Below are positions 22,057-31,620 of a stretch of DNA of 64,000 bases, piece after piece; the first letter of the stretch is position 1; each line of letters starts with the position of its first letter. The DNA lies in the NCBI RefSeq assembly GCF_002269255.1, contig NZ_CP022823.1:5476189-5540188 (forward strand). Reading direction: 5' to 3'. The translations under genes and the position numbers were made by a program. The DNA is from Klebsiella quasivariicola. Its GTDB lineage: Bacteria > Pseudomonadota > Gammaproteobacteria > Enterobacterales > Enterobacteriaceae. The notes below the pieces were generated by a model. That model saw only the letters and a program-made list of their open reading frames with translations. It was not told the origin of the DNA and searched no databases.

Positions 22057-23925
22057 TCAGATTTCGACCTGGGTCCCCAGCTCGATAACCCGGTTTGGCG
22101 GGATTTCAAACTGATCCGGCGCCCGCAGAGCGTTGCGCTGCAGCAGCAAATACAGTTTGCCGCGCAGACGCAGATACCATGGACGTTTGCCGATAATCAG
22201 CGACTCATGGGACATAAAGAATGAGGTTTCCATCATTCGACAGCTCAATCCTTCCAGACCGCAGCGGTGGAAGACCTCTTCGACGTTTGGCGTTTCGCGC
22301 CAGCCGTAGCTGGCCACCACCCGCCAGAACGACGGCGACAGTTGCTCAATCTGCACGCGGCGAACGTTATGCACATAAGGCGCATCTTCGGTACGCAGGG
22401 TCAGGAGGATCACTCGCTCATGCAGCACCTTGTTGTGTTTCAGGTTATGCAGCAGAGCAAACGGGATCACGTTCAGGGCGCGGGACATATAGACCGCGGT
22501 ACCCGGCACGCGCACCGGCGGCGACTTCTCCAGCGAAGAGATCATCGCTTCCAGCGAGTTGCCATGCTCATGCATCCGGCGCAGCAGACGGAAACGCTCG
22601 CTTTTCCAGGTCGTCATCACCGTAAACATCACCATACCCAGCGATAACGGCAGCCAGCCGCCAGAGACAATCTTATCGAGGTTCGCCGAGAACAGCGGAA
22701 TATCAATGCACAGGAAGGCCACCAGCATCAGGCCAACAAATAGCTTGTTCCAGTGCCAGTTTTTGCGCGCCACCGTTGCCGACAGAATGGAGGTCAGCAC
22801 CATGGTGCCCGTTACCGCGATACCATACGCCGCCGCCAGGTTAGATGAGTGCTCGAAACTGACGATAACGATGACTACAGACACGTACAGCAGCCAGTTA
22901 ATGAACGGAATATAGATCTGCCCGGACTCCATTTCCGAGGTGTGGATGATGCGCATCGGCGACAAATAGCCCAGACGCACTGCCTGACGGGTCAGAGAGA
23001 AGACCCCGGAGATCACCGCCTGCGAGGCGATAACCGTCGCCAGCGTGGCGATAATCAGCATCGGGATCAGAGCCCATTCCGGCGCCAACAGGAAGAACGG
23101 GTTTTTAATTGCTTCCGGGTGCTTGAGCAGCAGCGCACCCTGACCAAAATAGTTCAACACCAGCGAAGGCAGCACCACGGAGAACCAGGCGACGCGGATC
23201 GGTAATTTGCCGAAGTGACCCATATCGGCGTACAGCGCTTCCACCCCGGTAATCGACAGCACCACCGCGCCAAGCGCAATAAAGGAAACGGTCTTGTACT
23301 GCAGAAAGAAGTGCACTGCCCAGTAGGGATTCAGCGCCTGCAGAACTTCCGGGTTAGCGTAAATGCTGCGCGCGCCAAGCACCGCCAGCAGCAGGAACCA
23401 GACCAGCATAATCGGTGCAAACAGCTTACCGACCATCCCGGTGCCGTGCTTTTGGATCACAAACAGCAGGGTAAGCACGATAATGGAAATAGGGACAATC
23501 CAGGTATCCAGCTGTGGGGCGATAATTTCTAACCCCTCTATCGCCGACATAACGGAAATTGCCGGCGTAATCACCACTTCGCCATAGAAGAAACTGCCGC
23601 CGATCAGGCCGAGGATCACCAGCACGGAGGTCATTCTGGCCGAGGTATTGCGTCCGGCCAGCGACATCAGTGTTAAGATCCCGCCTTCCCCGGCGTTATC
23701 CGCCCGCATCACGAAGGTGATGTATTTAATTGATACGGTAAAGATTAACAGCCAGAAAATTAGCGACAAAAAGCCGAAAACGGCATCGCGCTCAACGCCA
23801 AAGCCAAACTGGCCTGACAGGCATTCGCGCAAGGTATACAGTGGACTGGTACCGATATCGCCGTACACCACGCCGATGGCCGCCAGCGTTAACGCCGGCA
23901 ACGATTGTTTATTATCAGTGCTCAT
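22057..23925 (-). CDS. kup: Low-affinity potassium:proton symporter Kup (TrkD)
   Basis: 622 residues, the same as E. coli. An N-terminal membrane domain of about 12 segments starts with the family motif GVVYGDIGTSPLYT (about residues 18-31), followed by a cytoplasmic C-terminal domain. Upstream of rbs on the same strand. Its rho-independent terminator is interrupted by IS4, so read-through toward rbs is possible. Confidence 0.96.
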   Translation of the reverse strand: MSTDNKQSLPALTLAAIGVVYGDIGTSPLYTLRECLSGQFGFGVERDAVFGFLSLIFWLLIFTVSIKYITFVMRADNAGEGGILTLMSLAGRNTSARMTSVLVILGLIGGSFFYGEVVITPAISVMSAIEGLEIIAPQLDTWIVPISIIVLTLLFVIQKHGTGMVGKLFAPIMLVWFLLLAVLGARSIYANPEVLQALNPYWAVHFFLQYKTVSFIALGAVVLSITGVEALYADMGHFGKLPIRVAWFSVVLPSLVLNYFGQGALLLKHPEAIKNPFFLLAPEWALIPMLIIATLATVIASQAVISGVFSLTRQAVRLGYLSPMRIIHTSEMESGQIYIPFINWLLYVSVVIVIVSFEHSSNLAAAYGIAVTGTMVLTSILSATVARKNWHWNKLFVGLMLVAFLCIDIPLFSANLDKIVSGGWLPLSLGMVMFTVMTTWKSERFRLLRRMHEHGNSLEAMISSLEKSPPVRVPGTAVYMSRALNVIPFALLHNLKHNKVLHERVILLTLRTEDAPYVHNVRRVQIEQLSPSFWRVVASYGWRETPNVEEVFHRCGLEGLSCRMMETSFFMSHESLIIGKRPWYLRLRGKLYLLLQRNALRAPDQFEIPPNRVIELGTQVEI

Positions 23926-24142
23926 AGACTAGTCTTTTCGTTTATAAAACAAATGTGTGCCTAGTCCCTTGGCCCACAAAAAGCGCACAGTATGCACGAT
24001 TATTTGCGAAATCGTACCCCTAACAGACACCATATTAACCTGGCTCAAAAAAAATAAATCGATTCTTCAGGCTATTACCGCCCCTGCTCTAACATCTATA
24101 CTCGACCCAATAACGATACATGACAAAGCACGCAACTCAATT

Positions 24143-25642
24143 ATGGCTCAAACACATTTACTGGCTGAAAGAATTTCCCGGCTCAGCGCGGCACTCGAAA
24201 AAGGACTCTTTGAACGCAGTCATGCGATACGCCTCTGCCTGCTGGCGGCGCTCAGCGGCGAGAGCGTTTTTTTGCTCGGCCCACCGGGGATCGCCAAAAG
24301 CCTGATTGCCCGCCGCCTCAAATTCGCCTTCCAGCAGGCGCGCGCTTTTGAATACTTGATGACCCGCTTCTCCACCCCGGAAGAAGTTTTTGGGCCACTG
24401 TCCATTCAGGCACTGAAGGATGAAGGCCGTTACGAACGTTTAACCGCCGGCTACCTGCCGGAAGCCGAAATCGTCTTTCTCGATGAAATATGGAAAGCGG
24501 GTCCGGCGATCCTCAACACCCTGCTGACGGCGATTAACGAACGTCACTTCCGCAATGGGGCGCACGAAGAGAAAATCCCGATGCGCCTGCTGGTGGCCGC
24601 GTCGAACGAACTCCCCGAAGCCGACAGCAGTCTGGAAGCGCTGTATGACCGAATGCTGATCCGTCTGTGGCTTGATAAAGTGCAGGATAAAGGTAATTTC
24701 CGTTCAATGCTGGTCAGCCAGCAGGATGAAAACAGCAATCCGGTCCCCAGCGCGCTGCAGGTTAGCGACGAAGAGTTTACCCAATGGCAGCAGCAGATCG
24801 GCAATATCAAACTGCCAGACGCGGTGTTTGAGCTGATATTCCAGCTCCGCCAGCAGCTGGATGCCCTGCCAAATGCGCCGTACGTCTCGGATCGCCGCTG
24901 GAAAAAGGCCATTCGCCTGCTGCAGGCCAGCGCCTTCTTCAGCGGGCGCGACAGCATCGCGCCGATAGATCTGATCCTGCTGAAAGATTGTCTGTGGCAC
25001 AACGTCGAGAGCATGAACCTGATGTCGCAGCAGCTGGAAACGCTAATGACCTGTCACGCCTGGCAACAGCAGGCGATGCTGACGCGGCTGGGGGCCATTG
25101 TCCAGCGACGCATTCAGATCCAACAGCAGCAAAGCGACAAAACGGCGCTGAAGGTCACCCGCCTTGGCGGGATGTTTAGCCGCAAACCGCATTATGAATT
25201 GCCGGCGGAGATCCAGGGGACCACCCTGACGCTGCTGCTGCAGCAGCCGCTCAAACTTCACGATATGGAAGTGATCCACATTACTTTTGAACGCGAGGCG
25301 TTAGCCAACTGGCTGGAAAAGGGCGGTGAGATCCGCGGTAAGCTCAACGGGATCGGCTTTGCCCAACTGCTCAATATGGATGTCGACACCAGCCAGCACC
25401 TGGTCGTCCGCGACGTCAGCCTGCAGGGCTCACGCCTCGCGCTGCCCGGTAGCGCATCGCAGGAGAACATGCCGGCGGAAATTCGCCAACAGCTGGAGGC
25501 GCTCGATGATGAGTGGCACCAGCAACACAACCGCTTCAGCGAGCAGCAAAAGTGTCTGTTTATCCCGGTCGAGTGGCTGGGAAGAATTGAAGCCAGCCTG
25601 CAGGATGTCGGGGCGCAGATTAAACAGGCGAAGCAGCCATGA
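24143..25642 (+). CDS. ravA: MoxR-family AAA+ ATPase RavA
   Basis: 499 residues. Walker A GPPGIAKS (46-53) and Walker B IVFLDE (110-115) lie in an N-terminal AAA+ domain, followed by the LARA region. In E. coli RavA forms hexamers, binds the lysine decarboxylase LdcI and works with ViaA on respiratory complexes and aminoglycoside sensitivity. A 62-codon upstream extension of the frame was rejected: MAQTHLLAERISRL matches the E. coli start. Confidence 0.95.
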   Translation: MAQTHLLAERISRLSAALEKGLFERSHAIRLCLLAALSGESVFLLGPPGIAKSLIARRLKFAFQQARAFEYLMTRFSTPEEVFGPLSIQALKDEGRYERLTAGYLPEAEIVFLDEIWKAGPAILNTLLTAINERHFRNGAHEEKIPMRLLVAASNELPEADSSLEALYDRMLIRLWLDKVQDKGNFRSMLVSQQDENSNPVPSALQVSDEEFTQWQQQIGNIKLPDAVFELIFQLRQQLDALPNAPYVSDRRWKKAIRLLQASAFFSGRDSIAPIDLILLKDCLWHNVESMNLMSQQLETLMTCHAWQQQAMLTRLGAIVQRRIQIQQQQSDKTALKVTRLGGMFSRKPHYELPAEIQGTTLTLLLQQPLKLHDMEVIHITFEREALANWLEKGGEIRGKLNGIGFAQLLNMDVDTSQHLVVRDVSLQGSRLALPGSASQENMPAEIRQQLEALDDEWHQQHNRFSEQQKCLFIPVEWLGRIEASLQDVGAQIKQAKQP

Positions 25643-27087
25643 CGCTCGATATGCTGAATGTCATGCTGGCAGTCAGCGAAGAGGGAATGATCGAGGAGAT
25701 GCTGCTGGCGCTGCTGGCCTCTCCTCAGCTGGCGATTTTCTTTGAAAAATTTCCCCGGCTGAAAAATATCATCGCGGCGGATATTCCGCGCTGGCGGGAA
25801 GCCGTTCGCGCCCGTTTAAAAGAGGTTAACATCCCGCCGGATCTGGACGCCGAAGTGCAGACCTATCAGCAGGCTCAGCTGCTTTCTACCTCGCAGTTTA
25901 TCGTCCAGCTTCCGCAGATCCTCGGCAAACTGCACCAGCTCCAGTCCCCTTTTGCCGCCCAGGCGCAGAAGCTGGTGGACGACAATGCCACCTTTACCCC
26001 AGCGCTGCATACGCTGTTTTTACAGCGCTGGCGCCTGAGCCTGGTGGTGCAAGCCACCAGCCTTAACCAGCAGCTGCTGGATGAGGAGCGTGACCAGTTG
26101 CTCAGTGAAGTCCAGGAACGCATGACGCTCAGCGGCCAGCTCGATCCGGTGCTGGCGGACAATGACACCGCCGCCGGACGCCTGTGGGACATGAGCGCTG
26201 GTGAACTCAAACGTGGCGACTATCAGCTGATCGTGCGCTATGGCGATTTTCTCAACCAGCAACCGGAGCTACTGCAGCTGGCGGAACAGCTGGGGCGTTC
26301 ACGGGAAGCGAAATCCGTCCCGAAAAAAGACGCGCCGATGGAGACCTTCCGCAGCCTGGTACGCGAGCCGGCGACGGTGCCGGAACAGGTCGACGGACTC
26401 CAGCAAAGCGATGATATTCTGCGCCTGCTGCCGCCGGAGCTGGCGACGCTCGGCATCACGGAGCTGGAGTTTGAATTTTATCGCAAGCTGGTGGAGAAGC
26501 AGCTGCTCACTTACCGCCTGCACGGCGACGCCTGGCGCGAGAAAATCACCGAACGCCCGGTGACGCGCCAGGATTTTGATGAACAACCGCGCGGGCCGTT
26601 TATTGTCTGCGTCGACACCTCAGGATCGATGGGCGGTTTTAACGAACAGTGCGCCAAAGCTTTTTGTCTGGCCCTGATGCGCGTCGCGCTGGCCGATAAC
26701 CGCCGCTGCTTTATTATGCTGTTCTCCAGCGAAGTGGTGCATTACGAGCTGACCAGCGAGAGCGGTTTGGAACAGGCGATCCGCTTCCTGAGCCAGCGCT
26801 TTCGCGGCGGCACGGATCTGGCCAGCTGTTTTCGCGCCATTATTGAACGTCTGCAAAACCCGCAATGGGTGGATGCCGATGCTGTCGTGATCTCTGACTT
26901 TATTGCCCAGCGGTTGCCGGATGAGGTGATTACTCAGGTGGGAGAGCTACAGCGCAAGCATCAGCACCGTTTTCACGCGGTGGCGATGTCGGTACATGGC
27001 AAGCCCGGTATCATGCGTATCTTCGATCATATCTGGCGCTTTGATACCGGGTTGCGTAGCCGCCTGCTGCGACGCTGGCGGCGCTAA
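25639..27087 (+). CDS. viaA: VWA-domain protein ViaA, partner of RavA
   Basis: 482 residues. The C-terminal von Willebrand A domain has a complete MIDAS motif DTSGSMGG (starting at Asp326). It overlaps ravA by 4 bp (ATGA), so translation is coupled. Its stop is only 3 bp from the convergent asnA stop, with no room for a separate terminator. Confidence 0.95.
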   Translation: MTLDMLNVMLAVSEEGMIEEMLLALLASPQLAIFFEKFPRLKNIIAADIPRWREAVRARLKEVNIPPDLDAEVQTYQQAQLLSTSQFIVQLPQILGKLHQLQSPFAAQAQKLVDDNATFTPALHTLFLQRWRLSLVVQATSLNQQLLDEERDQLLSEVQERMTLSGQLDPVLADNDTAAGRLWDMSAGELKRGDYQLIVRYGDFLNQQPELLQLAEQLGRSREAKSVPKKDAPMETFRSLVREPATVPEQVDGLQQSDDILRLLPPELATLGITELEFEFYRKLVEKQLLTYRLHGDAWREKITERPVTRQDFDEQPRGPFIVCVDTSGSMGGFNEQCAKAFCLALMRVALADNRRCFIMLFSSEVVHYELTSESGLEQAIRFLSQRFRGGTDLASCFRAIIERLQNPQWVDADAVVISDFIAQRLPDEVITQVGELQRKHQHRFHAVAMSVHGKPGIMRIFDHIWRFDTGLRSRLLRRWRR

Positions 27088-27090
27088 TCG

Positions 27091-28083
27091 TTACAGCAGC
27101 GCGGAAACGCTTTCGCGAACCTGCGCCGGCCAGACACCACACTGCACCTGGCCGATATGATCAAGCTGCAGCAGCAGCATCGTCAAACGTGACTGGCCAA
27201 TGCCGCCGCCGATAGTCTGCGGCATCTCACCACGCAACAGCGCCTGGTGCCACTCCAGTTTCAGGCGATCTTCATCAGCAGTCAGCGCCAGCTGACGTTT
27301 CAGCGCTTCGGCGTCAACGCGGATCCCCATTGAAGAGATCTCAAACGCATCCTCCAGCACCGGGTTCCACACCAGGATATCGCCGTTCAGACCGGCAAAA
27401 CCTTCAGCAACCTCTGTACTCCAGTCATCATAATCCGGCGCACGGACGTCGTGGCGCTTGCCATCAGACAGTTTTCCACCGATACCGATTAAGAAGACGG
27501 CGCCCAGCTCTTTGGCAATCGCCCGCTCGCGGCCTTTAGCATCGAGCTCCGGATAGCGGCTCAGCAGCTCCTGGCTGTGAACAAAATGGATCTGTTCCGG
27601 CAGGAACGGCGTCAGGCCAAACTCCTGGCTGACCGCCAGCTCGGTGGCTTTGATCCCGGCGTAGATCGCCTCGACGGTTGCCTTCAGGGTGCCAACGTGG
27701 CGCTCTTCATCCCCCATCACGCGCTCCCAGTCCCACTGGTCAACATACACGGAATGGATCGGCGTCAGACGGTCTTCATCGGGGCGAAGGGCCTTCATGT
27801 GCGTGTACAGCCCTTCGCCCGCGCTGAAGTCGTGTTGTCCCAGGGTTTGACGCTTCCACTTCGCCAGCGAATGAACCACTTCGAACTGAGCGTCGGGCAG
27901 TGTTTTCACTTTTACCTGAACCGCTTTTTCGCTGCCGGACAAGTTATCCTGCGTCCCGTCCCCCACGCGGCTTAAGATTGGCGCCTGGACTTCAATCAGG
28001 CCAAGCTTCTCTTCCAGCTGACGGGAAAAGTGGGATTTAACGAAACTGATCTGGCGTTGTTTTGCGATATATGCGGTTTTCAT
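27091..28083 (-). CDS. asnA: Aspartate-ammonia ligase (asparagine synthetase A)
   Basis: Makes asparagine from aspartate, ammonia and ATP, using a class-II aminoacyl-tRNA-synthetase-like fold. 330 residues starting MKTAYIAKQRQISFVKSHF. A longer frame starting 20 codons upstream has no family match and runs into the regulatory region. Divergent from asnC, its activator. Confidence 0.97.
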   Translation of the reverse strand: MKTAYIAKQRQISFVKSHFSRQLEEKLGLIEVQAPILSRVGDGTQDNLSGSEKAVQVKVKTLPDAQFEVVHSLAKWKRQTLGQHDFSAGEGLYTHMKALRPDEDRLTPIHSVYVDQWDWERVMGDEERHVGTLKATVEAIYAGIKATELAVSQEFGLTPFLPEQIHFVHSQELLSRYPELDAKGRERAIAKELGAVFLIGIGGKLSDGKRHDVRAPDYDDWSTEVAEGFAGLNGDILVWNPVLEDAFEISSMGIRVDAEALKRQLALTADEDRLKLEWHQALLRGEMPQTIGGGIGQSRLTMLLLQLDHIGQVQCGVWPAQVRESVSALL

Positions 28084-28234
28084 TTTTATGACTCCTGCGT
28101 CCTGTTGCCATTGATTAAGCAACAAAACAGGCCACCAATACAATAATCAATCAATAAAAAGCCACATCGACTTTTAATTCATCAAAATAAGGCGCTAAAA
28201 TAGTAAGAACCCTCAAACTTCATAAGAAAAAGAT
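28084..28234. promoter_or_regulatory. asnA-asnC divergent control region
   Basis: A 151-bp A/T-rich gap holding both promoters. In E. coli AsnC activates asnA from here and represses itself. I see no unambiguous AsnC site by eye. Confidence 0.5.
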
Positions 28235-28693
28235 ATGGAAAATTATCAGATCGACAATCTGGACCGCGGCATTCTCGATGCGCTGATGGCCAACGCCCGT
28301 ACTGCCTATGCGGAACTGGCCAAACAGTTCAGCGTCAGCCCGGGCACCATTCACGTACGCGTCGAAAAGATGAAGCAGGCGGGCATCATTACGGGGGCGC
28401 GCATTGACGTCAGCCCCAAGCAGCTGGGCTATGACGTCGGCTGTTTTATCGGCATTATCCTCAAGAGCGCCAAAGACTATCCTTCTGCCCTTGCCCGTCT
28501 GGAAAGTCTGGAGGAGGTGACCGAGGCTTACTACACCACCGGCCATTACAGCATCTTTATTAAGGTAATGTGTAAATCCATCGATGCCCTGCAGCAGGTA
28601 CTTATCAACAAGATCCAAACAATCGATGAAATTCAGTCCACCGAAACCCTGATCGTGTTGCAGAACCCGATCATGCGCACCATCAAGCCCTGA
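28235..28693 (+). CDS. asnC: Lrp/AsnC-family regulator AsnC
   Basis: 152 residues, as in E. coli: an N-terminal helix-turn-helix (about 9-55, with SVSPGTIHVRVEKM) and a C-terminal RAM domain that senses asparagine. It lies between the divergent asnA and the co-directional mioC near oriC. Confidence 0.96.
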   Translation: MENYQIDNLDRGILDALMANARTAYAELAKQFSVSPGTIHVRVEKMKQAGIITGARIDVSPKQLGYDVGCFIGIILKSAKDYPSALARLESLEEVTEAYYTTGHYSIFIKVMCKSIDALQQVLINKIQTIDEIQSTETLIVLQNPIMRTIKP

Positions 28694-28714
28694 TCGCTTT
28701 TTTTAATCCCACAT

Positions 28715-28723
28715 TTTTCCACA
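28715..28723 (+). promoter_or_regulatory. DnaA-box-like site upstream of mioC
   Basis: TTTTCCACA, one mismatch from TTATCCACA. DnaA represses mioC in E. coli through a box in its promoter, so a functional site here is plausible. Confidence 0.5.
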
Positions 28724-28792
28724 GGTAGATCCCAGCTCGCTCACAGCGTACAATACGCCACTCTGAACAGTTGAGCGGGCGATCAGCGATCT

Positions 28793-29233
28793 ATGGCAGA
28801 CATTACACTTATCAGCGGCAGCACCCTGGGCAGTGCGGAATATGTAGCAGAACATCTGGCGGAAAAGCTGGAAGAAGCGGGCTACAGCACTGACATCCAG
28901 CACGGTCCGCTGGTGGACGATCTGCAGGCGCAAGGGATCTGGTTAGTGATCTCTTCCACCCATGGCGCCGGGGATATTCCCGACAACCTGGTTCCCTTCT
29001 ACGACGCGCTGCAGGAGAAGCAGGCCGATCTCTCCGCCGTGCGCTTTGGCGCCATCGGCATCGGCAGCCGCGAATACGACACCTTTTGCGGCGCGATCGA
29101 TAAATTAGAAGCCGCGCTGAAGGACTGCGGGGCAAAACAGATCGGTGAGACGCTGAAGATCAACGTTCTGGAACACGAAATTCCGGAGGATCCGGCGGAA
29201 ATCTGGCTGGGATCCTGGAAAAATTTGCTCTGA
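28793..29233 (+). CDS. mioC: Flavodoxin-like protein MioC
   Basis: 146 residues. The FMN-binding loop is LISGSTLGSAEYVAEHL near the N-terminus. It is implicated in biotin synthase electron transfer. It reads straight into oriC, and its transcription has long been studied for effects on initiation. Confidence 0.96.
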   Translation: MADITLISGSTLGSAEYVAEHLAEKLEEAGYSTDIQHGPLVDDLQAQGIWLVISSTHGAGDIPDNLVPFYDALQEKQADLSAVRFGAIGIGSREYDTFCGAIDKLEAALKDCGAKQIGETLKINVLEHEIPEDPAEIWLGSWKNLL

Positions 29234-29243
29234 GAATTGTAAA

Positions 29244-29525
29244 GATCGTCCGATCTTCTGTGGATAACCATGCTTAAAAGCTTGGATCAACCGGTAGTTA
29301 TCCAAAGAATAACCGTAGTATGGTTTTTGTGCTGTGCATAACCCTTCATTCTGATCCCAGCTTATACGGACCAGGATCACCGATCATTCACAGATAGTGA
29401 TCCTTCTTAAGCTTTTGATCTTACTTCGCGGATCCGACTTATCCACAAAGAGAGTCGATCCTAATAAGAGATCACAATAGAACAGATCTCTATATAAAGA
29501 TCTTCTTTTTAATACTCAGGATCCC
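29244..29525. other. oriC: Chromosomal replication origin oriC
   Basis: 381 bp between mioC and mnmG with no gene. About 14 GATC sites fall within 29244-29525, the Dam/SeqA signature of oriC. DnaA boxes match the E. coli order and orientation: R4 29259-29267 (TGTGGATAA), R3 29298-29306 (TTATCCAAA), R2 29333-29341 (TGTGCATAA), R1 29439-29447 (TTATCCACA). An A/T-rich unwinding element with GATCT-type repeats lies at about 29463-29515, on the mnmG side. The stretch around 29372-29402 corresponds to the E. coli IHF region. Confidence 0.97.
29463..29515. other. DNA unwinding element of oriC
   Basis: A/T-rich block with repeated GATCT cores (for example AGATCTCTATATAAAGATCT), corresponding to the L, M and R 13-mers of E. 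coli read from the other strand. Confidence 0.85.
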
Positions 29526-29614
29526 GGAGTCTTTCTCGAAAGCCTAAAGTTGAGTAGAATCCACGGCCCGGGCTTCAATCCATTTTCATACCGCTTTATG
29601 CGAGGCAGACCACC

Positions 29615-31504
29615 ATGTTTTATCAGGATCCTTTTGACGTCATTATCATTGGCGGGGGTCATGCAGGCACTGAGGCCGCAATGGCCGCAGCGCGTATGGG
29701 TCAACAGACCCTGCTTTTGACACACAATATCGACACGCTGGGGCAGATGAGCTGCAACCCGGCGATTGGCGGCATTGGGAAAGGACACCTGGTAAAAGAA
29801 GTGGACGCGCTCGGCGGTCTGATGGCCAAAGCGATCGATCAGGCGGGTATTCAGTTTAGGATACTAAACGCCAGCAAAGGGCCCGCAGTGCGCGCCACAC
29901 GCGCCCAGGCTGACCGCGTGCTATATCGCCAGGCAGTGCGTACTGCACTGGAGAACCAGCCTAATCTGATGATCTTCCAGCAGGCGGTGGAAGATCTGAT
30001 TGTCGAAAACGATCGTGTTGTGGGCGCCGTCACCCAGATGGGCCTCAAATTCCGTGCAAAAGCAGTGGTACTGACCGTCGGGACCTTCCTTGATGGTAAA
30101 ATTCATATTGGTCTGGATAACTACAGCGGCGGCCGTGCTGGCGATCCGCCGTCTATCCCGCTGTCTCGTCGTCTGCGTGAATTGCCGCTGCGCGTAAGCC
30201 GCCTGAAAACCGGTACGCCGCCGCGTATTGACGCGCGCACCATTGATTTCAGCGTACTGGCGCAACAGCACGGCGATAATCCTATGCCGGTCTTCTCGTT
30301 TATGGGATCTGCGGATCAACACCCGCGCCAGGTGCCGTGTTACATCACGCACACCAATGAGAAAACCCATGATGTGATCCGCAATAACCTCGATCGCAGC
30401 CCCATGTACGCCGGGGTGATCGAAGGGATCGGCCCACGCTACTGCCCGTCGATCGAAGACAAAGTCATGCGCTTTGCCGATCGCAATCAGCACCAAATCT
30501 TCCTTGAACCGGAAGGCCTGACTTCAAACGAAATTTATCCGAACGGTATCTCCACCAGCCTGCCGTTTGATGTGCAAATGCAAATCGTCCGCTCGATGCA
30601 GGGGATGGAGAACGCACGGATCGTCCGTCCTGGCTACGCCATTGAGTACGATTTCTTCGACCCGCGCGATCTGAAGCCGACGCTTGAGAGTAAATTCATT
30701 CAGGGTCTGTTCTTTGCCGGACAGATCAACGGTACCACCGGTTATGAAGAAGCGGCTGCTCAGGGTCTGCTGGCTGGTCTTAACGCCGCCCGCTTCTCTG
30801 CGGAAAAAGAGGGCTGGGCGCCGCGTCGCGATCAGGCTTACCTCGGCGTGCTGGTGGACGACCTGTGTACTCTGGGTACCAAAGAACCGTACCGCATGTT
30901 CACCTCGCGTGCCGAATATCGTCTGATGTTGCGTGAAGACAACGCCGACCTGCGTCTGACCGAAAAAGGTCGCGAGCTGGGTCTGGTGGATGACGAACGC
31001 TGGGCGCGCTATAACGAGAAGCTGGAAAGCATTGAACGTGAACGTCAGCGTCTGAAATCCACCTGGGTGAACCCGCAGGCAGAAAGCGCCGCCGAAGTGA
31101 ACGTTCACCTGACCGCGCCGTTGTCGCGTGAAGCCAGCGGTGAAGATCTGCTGCGCCGTCCGGAAATGACCTATGAGCAGCTGGTTCGTCTTTCGCCGTT
31201 CGCGCCGGGTCTGCAGGATCAGCAGGCGGCTGAACAGGTTGAGATCCAGGTGAAATATGAAGGTTATATCGCGCGCCAGCAGGATGAGATCGAGAAACAG
31301 CAGCGCAACGAGAACACTTTACTGCCGGCTACGCTCGACTATCGCCAGGTTACCGGGTTGTCAAACGAGGTGATCGCCAAACTGAACGACCATAAACCGT
31401 CGTCGATAGGGCAGGCGTCACGTATTTCCGGGATCACCCCGGCAGCGATCTCTATTTTGCTGGTTTGGCTGAAAAAGCAGGGCATGCTGCGCCGCAGCGC
31501 CTGA
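29615..31504 (+). CDS. mnmG: tRNA U34 carboxymethylaminomethyl-modifying enzyme, FAD subunit (GidA)
   Basis: 629 residues, the E. coli length. The FAD-binding Rossmann motif IIGGGHAGTEAA lies at residues 11-22, and GPRYCPSIEDK carries a family-conserved cysteine. It works with MnmE (also in this window) to modify the wobble uridine of several tRNAs. First gene clockwise of oriC. Confidence 0.97.
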   Translation: MFYQDPFDVIIIGGGHAGTEAAMAAARMGQQTLLLTHNIDTLGQMSCNPAIGGIGKGHLVKEVDALGGLMAKAIDQAGIQFRILNASKGPAVRATRAQADRVLYRQAVRTALENQPNLMIFQQAVEDLIVENDRVVGAVTQMGLKFRAKAVVLTVGTFLDGKIHIGLDNYSGGRAGDPPSIPLSRRLRELPLRVSRLKTGTPPRIDARTIDFSVLAQQHGDNPMPVFSFMGSADQHPRQVPCYITHTNEKTHDVIRNNLDRSPMYAGVIEGIGPRYCPSIEDKVMRFADRNQHQIFLEPEGLTSNEIYPNGISTSLPFDVQMQIVRSMQGMENARIVRPGYAIEYDFFDPRDLKPTLESKFIQGLFFAGQINGTTGYEEAAAQGLLAGLNAARFSAEKEGWAPRRDQAYLGVLVDDLCTLGTKEPYRMFTSRAEYRLMLREDNADLRLTEKGRELGLVDDERWARYNEKLESIERERQRLKSTWVNPQAESAAEVNVHLTAPLSREASGEDLLRRPEMTYEQLVRLSPFAPGLQDQQAAEQVEIQVKYEGYIARQQDEIEKQQRNENTLLPATLDYRQVTGLSNEVIAKLNDHKPSSIGQASRISGITPAAISILLVWLKKQGMLRRSA

Positions 31505-31566
31505 TTGCGGTAGCCTGCCAGCGCTGATTTCCCAGTTGCATAATCGGCGTTCGCCTTTATCATTCA

Positions 31567-31599
31567 TAGCCCGGTAAGCGTTAGCGCCTCCGGGCTCAT
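31567..31599. repeat. REP-like palindrome between mnmG and rsmG
   Basis: AGCCCGGTAAGCG and CGCCTCCGGGCT form a hairpin of the REP type. Confidence 0.65.
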
Positions 31600-31620
31600 T
31601 ATTTTTTGAAGGGATTTACC

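Noticed and set aside
23957..24142. 62-codon N-terminal extension of ravA
   Set aside because: The ATG at 24143 matches the E. coli start; the extension lies in the kup-ravA promoter gap and has no family character.
24544..26586. Several antisense frames of 60-156 codons over ravA and viaA
   Set aside because: They are shadows of GC-rich coding sequence; ravA and viaA are complete and translationally coupled.
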